64,000 nt of DNA, taken from contig OY744472.1 in assembly GCA_963556145.1 (NCBI GenBank), positions 3,286,001 to 3,350,000 on the forward strand. The letters are read 5' to 3'. Source of the DNA: Hygrocybe punicea. Its lineage: Eukaryota > Basidiomycota > Agaricomycetes > Agaricales > Hygrophoraceae. Positions 58,170-64,000 of this stretch are shown here, piece after piece. The position numbers and the translations under genes are program-made. Below the pieces are notes generated by a model that saw only the letters and a program-made list of their open reading frames with translations, was not told where the DNA came from and did no database searches. The number at the start of each line of letters is the position of its first letter. Position 1 is the first letter of the stretch.

Positions 58170-59510
58170 GAGCCTGACACCCCCAACTTCGCGTTTTCAA
58201 CAGAAACATGGTATGGGGATGTAGATGACCCAGGGGTGTGGGCCGGGGTGTCCTGGTGGATGAAAACGGGGGGGGGGGTGGTTGGGCAGACGCCGGAATG
58301 CGAGGGCCTGAGACCCCCCGACCCCTCATATTTAACTCGAAAGAGGTGCGGGGGGTGTACACAAGGGGGGATCAGAAACCGGACGGGGTGAGGCATCCCG
58401 GGGGATGAAAAAATTGGGGGGGGGTTGCTGGTTGGGCAGACAGGCACATTGCGAGGGCCGGAGACCCCCCTGACCCCTCGTTTTCGACGCGAATGAGGTG
58501 CGGGGGGTGTAGCCTAGCCGGGGGTAGTCGAAAAAGTCGAGGGACGGGCTGTCCCGGGCGATGAAAAAGGGGGTGTTGCTAGTTGGGCAAACAGGCGGAA
58601 TGCGAGGGACTGAGACCCCCCGAACCCCCGTTTTCAACGCGAACGAGGCCCGGGGGGTGCACACTAGCTGGGGGTGATTGAAAACCGGACGGGATGGGGT
58701 GTCTCGGTGGATGAAAAAAGGGGGTTGGCGGTGGTTAGGCAGACAGCTGGAACGCGCGGTCTTGAGACCCCCCGGTCGCTCGTTTTCAACGCGAACAAGC
58801 TGCGGGGGGTGTAGACTGGCCGGGGATGGTCGAAAACGGGACGGGAAGGGCCGTCCTGGTTGTTGAAAAAAGGGGATGGTGGTGGTTGGGCACACAGCCG
58901 GATCGTGCGGTCTTGAGACCCCCCGGTCGCTCGTTTTCAACGCGAACAAGCTGCGGGGGGTGTAGACTGGCCGGGGCTGGTTGAAAACGCGGCGGGGTGG
59001 GGCACCCTGGTGGTTGAAAAACGGGGATGGTGGTGGTTGGGCACACAATCGGATCGCGCGGTCTTGAGACCCGGTCCCTCGTTTTCGACGCGAACGAGGT
59101 GCGGGGGGTCTAGACTGGCCGGGGATCGTCAAAAACGGGACTGGTCCGGGTGTCCTGGTGGTAGAAAAAGGGAGGGTGGTGGTGGTGGTGGGGCAGACAG
59201 CCAGAACGCGAGATCTTGAGCCCTCTCGCTCGCTCATTTTCAATGGCAACGGAGCGCGGGGGGTGTATACTGGCTGGGGGTGGTCAAAAACGGGGCGGGA
59301 CAGGGTGTTCTGGCGGATGAAAATGGGGGGTGGTGCTGGTTGCGCAGACAGCAGGAACGCGAGGTTTTGAGACCCCCCGGTCGCTCGTTTTCAACGCGAA
59401 CGAGGTCCGGGGGGTGTGGACTGGCCGGGGGTGTTCAAAAATGGGGCGGGATGGGCCGTGCTGGTGGTTGAAAGAGTGGTTGGTGGTTGGGGAGTCAGCT
59501 GGATCGCGAG
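58170..59510. repeat. ~150-bp minisatellite in Helitron D leader
   Basis: About nine units, inverted relative to those at 33500 and 37310: CGAACGAGGTGCGGGGGGTGTAGAC with anchors near 58491, 58641, 58792, 58943, 59092, 59244 and 59398. Long arginine/proline-rich ORFs on both strands are artefacts of the repeat. Confidence 0.85.
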
Positions 59511-61128
59511 AACCTGCGCCTTGTTGTCACACAAATGAGATGTTGACGGTGAACACAACGTTAGTAGACCATAAAATTCAAAGAGAATACATACCTATTT
59601 GTTCACCTGCACGATCGTGGGGGTTAGCAAAATCGCCTCGGGCATTGAGGCGATCTCCTGCTAGTCACTTTCTGCTACAAATATGGACTTATGCATTTAT
59701 ATAATTATTATATTCAAATTATTATTATTATTATATTATTTATAACCGTGCGAACTTTATTTGACTGACTACCAAAAAATCAGTGAACTATGGAGTGAAC
59801 TGCAGCATTAAAGAAGCTTTTGAGTTTTACACTCCATGGATGCATCACAGAAGTTGTGAAGAGAATTTGCATAGATAGATGCCACATTTGGTAATGCAGA
59901 CTGACTACCAAAAAATTGCCTGCGCCATCGAGGCCACTCTTCAGATTGCTAAGCAGTTATCAATTTATTCTTATTTAATTTCATTAAATTAATTGATTAA
60001 ATGGCCAAATTATTACAGTATGGCTACAATGAGGGCAATAGAGGACAGTAATGAGAGGTGGTGGTGAGATGTGAATGATAAGTCAGTCAATGAAGTTCCA
60101 AGGAAGGATTGGAGAGGGGGAATGAGCAGAAGGGAGAGAGAAGGGGCAGAATGCGTGGGGGCAGCACTGCCGCAGCAGTGGGGAGGGTCACAAATTGGTG
60201 CAGGGACTATAGGGGCACTGAAAGGACGCTGGGAGGGTGCTGACAGGGAGTTGGATGGCTGGGAGAAGCAGGTGACACCTGAGTACCCATGGCCAATTCA
60301 GATCCAGGACAGCTAATAAAACAGAAAACTCACCTAGTATAGCAGGAGGTGGGTGCACCACATCCCCTGCTGCCCTCAGAAACCCTCCATGGCACTCCAA
60401 AGCAGCCAGAATGTGCCCCTGTTGCTGGGGTTGCTGGTGACACTATTGCTAGACATCGGTGACCTTTTTAGAGGCCAAAAAGTTTCCTGGAGAGAGTTAG
60501 GGGACAGTAGAGGAGGATGGGAAAGTTGTAGGGCAGTAGGGACAGCAGGGAGCTGGCAGTGCTGTCCGAAGTTGAGGGAGATGAGGCCGTTGAGCCACAG
60601 AAGGTTTTGGATTCACCTGAGATCGAATGCTCTCACTTTGGATTCTGAACTCCGCTCAAATTTCAGCCACAACTCCGGACCACCCTCACTTGTTTGCATT
60701 CTAGAGACTCAGATATTATGTTCCCCAGGTGCATTATGTGGACAAAAGTATAACATACATGCTATAGAATATGGCTAGAAATTACCACATTTTTCATTGC
60801 AGTATTACACTAGTTATTGAATCTATACTCATTTTCCTTGCACAAAATAGCTCACAGGTAGTCCAAATTATGCCATATCCACTCCATAATTTTTTTCCAG
60901 CAGGACAGTGTCCATCACATACTCCTTGTCTATTTTCATGAGAATCCATAATGTGTGAAAGTTAATAAAGGCTCTGAATTCCGAAATGAAACCAGTTAAA
61001 ATGGATTTTGAACTCAGTTACTATATTTGGACACATTTTTCCCTCAGTCCCTGAGATGAATGAATCACCTCAATGGCTGAAAACCAGGTTTATAAGAACG
61101 AGTTTTCCATAAATGGAAGAACTCGTAA
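59511..61128 (-). other. Helitron D 5' leader and 5' terminus
   Basis: The outermost ~550 bp (60570-61128) match the family-C leaders at 36723 and 45472 and begin with the terminal hairpin. Between 59511 and 60570 there is a small palindrome (ATCGCCTC...GAGGCGAT, 59630-59653), an AT run with TTATTATTA (59700-59750) and otherwise unassigned sequence. ORFs of 81 and 141 codons here show no recognisable features. I do not call a gene. Confidence 0.55.
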
Positions 61129-63975
61129 CAATATCATTTGGTTCCAAATTTCATTGGTGGTTCACTTCCCAGACGTGACAGAAGAGATAGAGAATATTAT
61201 TGCACAACTATGTTGACCTTGTTCAAACCATGGAGATCTGGTCATGACTTGAAATTAGGGAACCAATCTTGGGATGAAGTGTTTGATGCTCATGAATTTA
61301 CAAAAAAACAAATACAAATCATGGACCATTTCAATTTGAGATATGAATGCAATGATGCCAGTGATGATTTTTCAGCACAACTCAAGAAGGGTGAAATGTT
61401 ACCAGATGGCACATGCCCATTGTTTATGACTGGAGACATGATATCGCATCTGGATGATGACTACAGTCAAAATGGTGAAGACATAGATTATGCAGCAGAT
61501 GGTCAAGATGGTCAAGATGAAGAATATCATCTAAACAAATACACTGACCTTGGAAGTCATGGCAGATTGATCAAAGCACAAATGGAATCTACAGAAAATG
61601 TTGTTAGAAATGTGGGTTGGTTAGATGCTTGTCCAGAAGGCAATATAGCAGCAAACATAAATCCACTTGATGTGGAAATGCATAAGTCAGCATCTCAATG
61701 GAAATCTGCAGTTCAAGACACAAGACAACAAATTCTTGCTAAACGTAAACAGAATATTCCTTCAAACTCACATAAACATGGCAAACAATATTCAGACCCG
61801 AATGAAAGTAATGTGATGGTTGTTGATCAGTCATACTTTATGCACAATTTCAAAGCAGAGAATGCACACAGACAGCTGTTGATTGACACTACTGTTCAAA
61901 CATTTCACTTGAATACAGAACAAGATAGGGCATTTAGAATTATTGCAAATCATGCTTCATCATGTAGTGAACAACTAAAAATGCATATTGGAGGCATGGC
62001 TGGTACTGGAAAATCACAAGTGATCAAAGCTGTTGTTGATTTTTTTAAAGCTGCAAATGAGTCTTACAAATTTGTTATCCTTGATCCAACTGGAACATCG
62101 GCTGCGTTACAAAATGGTTCCACGTATCATTACTTCTTAGGCATTAATCCGAACTCATCTGGTAAAAATGAAGCCACCAACATTGCTCAGCTGAAGGCCA
62201 GATTAGAAGGAGTTGACTACATATTCATTGATGAGGTTTCAATGATATCTTGCCATGACTTGTATAAAATCAGTGCCAAACTTGCTAAAGCAACAAACAT
62301 TCATGACCTGCCATTTGGTGGGATAAACATGATATTTGCTGGAGACTTTGCACAATTGCCACCTGTTGGAGGATCAGCATTGTATAGTGGAACAGTTGGC
62401 ACACAAGCACATTCTGGATTAACACCATATGCTCAAGAAACCGCTGTTGGCAAAGCACTTTGGCATCAGGTAACCACTGTTGTTATTCTCAGAGAAAACA
62501 TGAGACAAAAGACTCAAACTCCCCAAGATGTAAAGTTCAGAACTGCATTGGTCAATATGCGCTATGGAATGTGTACTCCAAATGATATTATATTTTTGAG
62601 AAGCAGAATTGCAGGAAAAAGACCTGATCAACCTAATGTTGCCTCAAAGAATTTCAGAAATGTGCCAATCATCTGTGGCATTCACTCTCAAAAGGATCAG
62701 ATCAATCTACTTGGCTGTGAAAGATTTGCAAAAGACACAAACCAGAAATTAATCAACTTTTATTCCATTGACAGATGGGGAAAGGAAAAGGATGTATCTA
62801 TCAGAAATAAATCAAAAGGCAAATCAAAAGCACTTCATGAATCTGGTGAGATAGACTTTGATACTCAAAGAGAAATATGGAAGGTGCACCATGGTGGAAC
62901 AGAAAACTTTGCTGGTAAATTATCCTTGTGTGTTGGAATGCCAGTCATGCTTAGAAACAATGATGCAACTGAACTTTGCATCACCAAGGGACAAGAAGGA
63001 TTTGTTGTTGGTTGGCAGTCATCAAAAGCTGATCATGGAAAGCGTGTACTGGACACATTGTTTGTTAAGCTTCAAAATCCACCAAAGCTTGTGCAGATTC
63101 CTTCACTGCCAGACAATGTTGTTCCAATTGTGAAAAACACCAAGACAGTTCAGTGTGTATTTCCCAGTGATTTAAAAGAGAGAATAGAAGGACAACAGGT
63201 TTGGGTTTTGCCAAACTTTGCAATGACTGCACATGCTGCTCAAGGAAAGACAAGACCATCCAATGTTGTGCATTTAAACAGCTGCTTTTCACACATGGCA
63301 TATTATTCATCATTGTCAAGAAGCGCTACTGCTGCTGGCACTGTAATTATACAAGGATTTGACAACAAGATGATCACCAGAGGATGCTCTGGATATCTCA
63401 GACAAGAATTTAGGGAACAAGAACTGCTTGATGACATTACAAGAATGAGATATGAAGGCACATTGCCAGAACATATTGCACAAGATGTCCGGTCATCCAT
63501 GATTCAAAAGTTTCAACAATGGAAAGGCACTGGATATGTTCCATATAAAACTGATGCAGCTTTGAAGTGGTCAGACAGTGATCCCCTGGTGATTGCTCCT
63601 ATGGAAGTCAGTCCATGGCACATCATTGAGAAAAACAAGAATAAGCAAGCAACCACGTCAATTTCTACTCCTTTTATCCCTGCAAAAGGATCTGTTCCAC
63701 TTTTGTCGAGGAAGCATTTGATTGAAACTTGTGAACTGCCAGCAGCTAAGAGACAACGAACAGATATGTCAGCACCTCCAACAGGTTTGATATGGGATGA
63801 AAATAATTACAGTTGTGCATACGATTCTATCCTGGTTGTATTGTTTGATCTCTGGAAGGAAAATCATACCGCATGGTCTGAAGTATTCCATGATATGAAT
63901 GATTATCTGGCTACTTTATCTGATGGCTTCTCAGATATTGAAAGGCAATATGACATTTGTGCAACTCAGAAATGA
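61129..63975 (+). pseudogene. Helitron helicase with peptidase start (E+)
   Basis: It starts inside a gene (no ATG) at VPNFIGGSLPRRD, because Helitron D is inserted upstream. Then come the acidic linker, DQSYFMHNFKAEN, Walker A GMAGTGKSQVIKAV near 61995, FIDEVSM near 62225, GDFAQLPPVGG near 62345, SQKDQINLLGC uninterrupted at 62685, TAHAAQGKT near 63225, and the USP-like start GLIWDENNYSCAYDSIL near 63785. Near 63950 a one-base change shifts the frame; the homologous reading continues in another frame (VQLRNELRAVLHD) to the window edge. It provides the uninterrupted reference for the H1/H2 insertion site. It would unwind DNA during rolling-circle transposition if complete. Confidence 0.8.
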
Positions 63976-64000
63976 ATTAAGGGCTGTTTTGCATGATGAG

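Larger units (their letters stand above)
46427..61128 (-). mobile_element. Helitron D, split by Copia
   Basis: In minus orientation it starts TTACGAGTTCTTCC at 61128. It runs through a family-C leader (to about 60570), unassigned sequence, the ~150-bp minisatellite, an N-terminal coding part with its own repeats, the Copia insertion, then repeats, DUF6570 and Rep. It is cut at 46427 before the helicase motifs. It was inserted into a helicase gene that resumes at 61129 on the plus strand. Confidence 0.75.

Noticed and set aside
58332..59249. A 305-codon minus-strand ORF
   Set aside because: It lies wholly within the minisatellite of the Helitron D leader and is a translation of the repeat unit, not a gene.
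59630..59660. Short hairpin ATCGCCTC...GAGGCGAT as a possible RNA gene or terminator
   Set aside because: It is a single isolated palindrome with no cloverleaf, conserved boxes or adjoining gene to support any RNA call.

Overview
ORGANISM. The window looks like a transposon-dense, non-genic block of a fungal genome, most likely an agaricomycete basidiomycete. The basis is the mix of families: Helitron proteins of the DUF6570 / Helitron_like_N / PIF1-helicase type, a PIF/Harbinger DDE transposase, a Copia retrotransposon primed by an initiator-tRNA half, and GC-rich minisatellites. The only host-gene sequence I recognise is a decayed Hsp70 (BiP/Kar2-like) fragment captured inside a hAT-like element. 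I found no intact host gene, rRNA, tRNA or CRISPR array. LAYOUT. 1-1068: one side of a Harbinger element. 1069-13286: Helitron H1 (+), carrying a fold-back element (1568-4022), a solo LTR (8414-9022) and a nested short Helitron (11952-13286). 13287-15064: a scrap of family-B Helitron leader, then the other part of the Harbinger transposase. 15065-27379: Helitron H2 (-), interrupted by the same short Helitron (17422-18769) and by a TA-flanked MITE (23012-23689). 27380-36722: a stack of family-B and related Helitron pieces inserted into each other. 36723-45471: family-C leader, a ~150-bp minisatellite, a 3.25-kb hAT-like element (38320-41571) and two fold-back MITEs. 45472-61128: a second family-C leader (with solo LTR 45659-46008) fused to Helitron D (-), which is split by a complete, apparently intact Copia element (50494-56172). 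61129-64000: helicase half of another Helitron (+), running off the window. HOW IT FITS. All Helitrons share one terminal plan: a 5' end TTACGAGTTCTT folding into a hairpin, and a 3' end with the inverted copy AAGAACTCGTT, a short hairpin and CTAAACAAG, inserted directly 5' of a T. This is the asymmetric-TIR arrangement of Helitron2/Helentron elements. Their protein has a hydrophobic N-terminus, tandem 19-residue repeats, DUF6570, a HUH/Y2 nickase, a PIF1-like helicase and a USP-like cysteine-peptidase tail. STANDOUTS. (1) Two independent reading frames, the Harbinger transposase and the H1 Helitron, are both restored in frame if 13287-17421 is flipped, so an inversion between 3.7-kb inverted repeats is recorded here. 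(2) A ~150-bp minisatellite with a shared core sits in several Helitron copies (two leader families) and in an unrelated hAT-like element. (3) The hAT-like element carries a piece of a BiP gene. Most coding pieces are dead; only the Copia open reading frame is uninterrupted.
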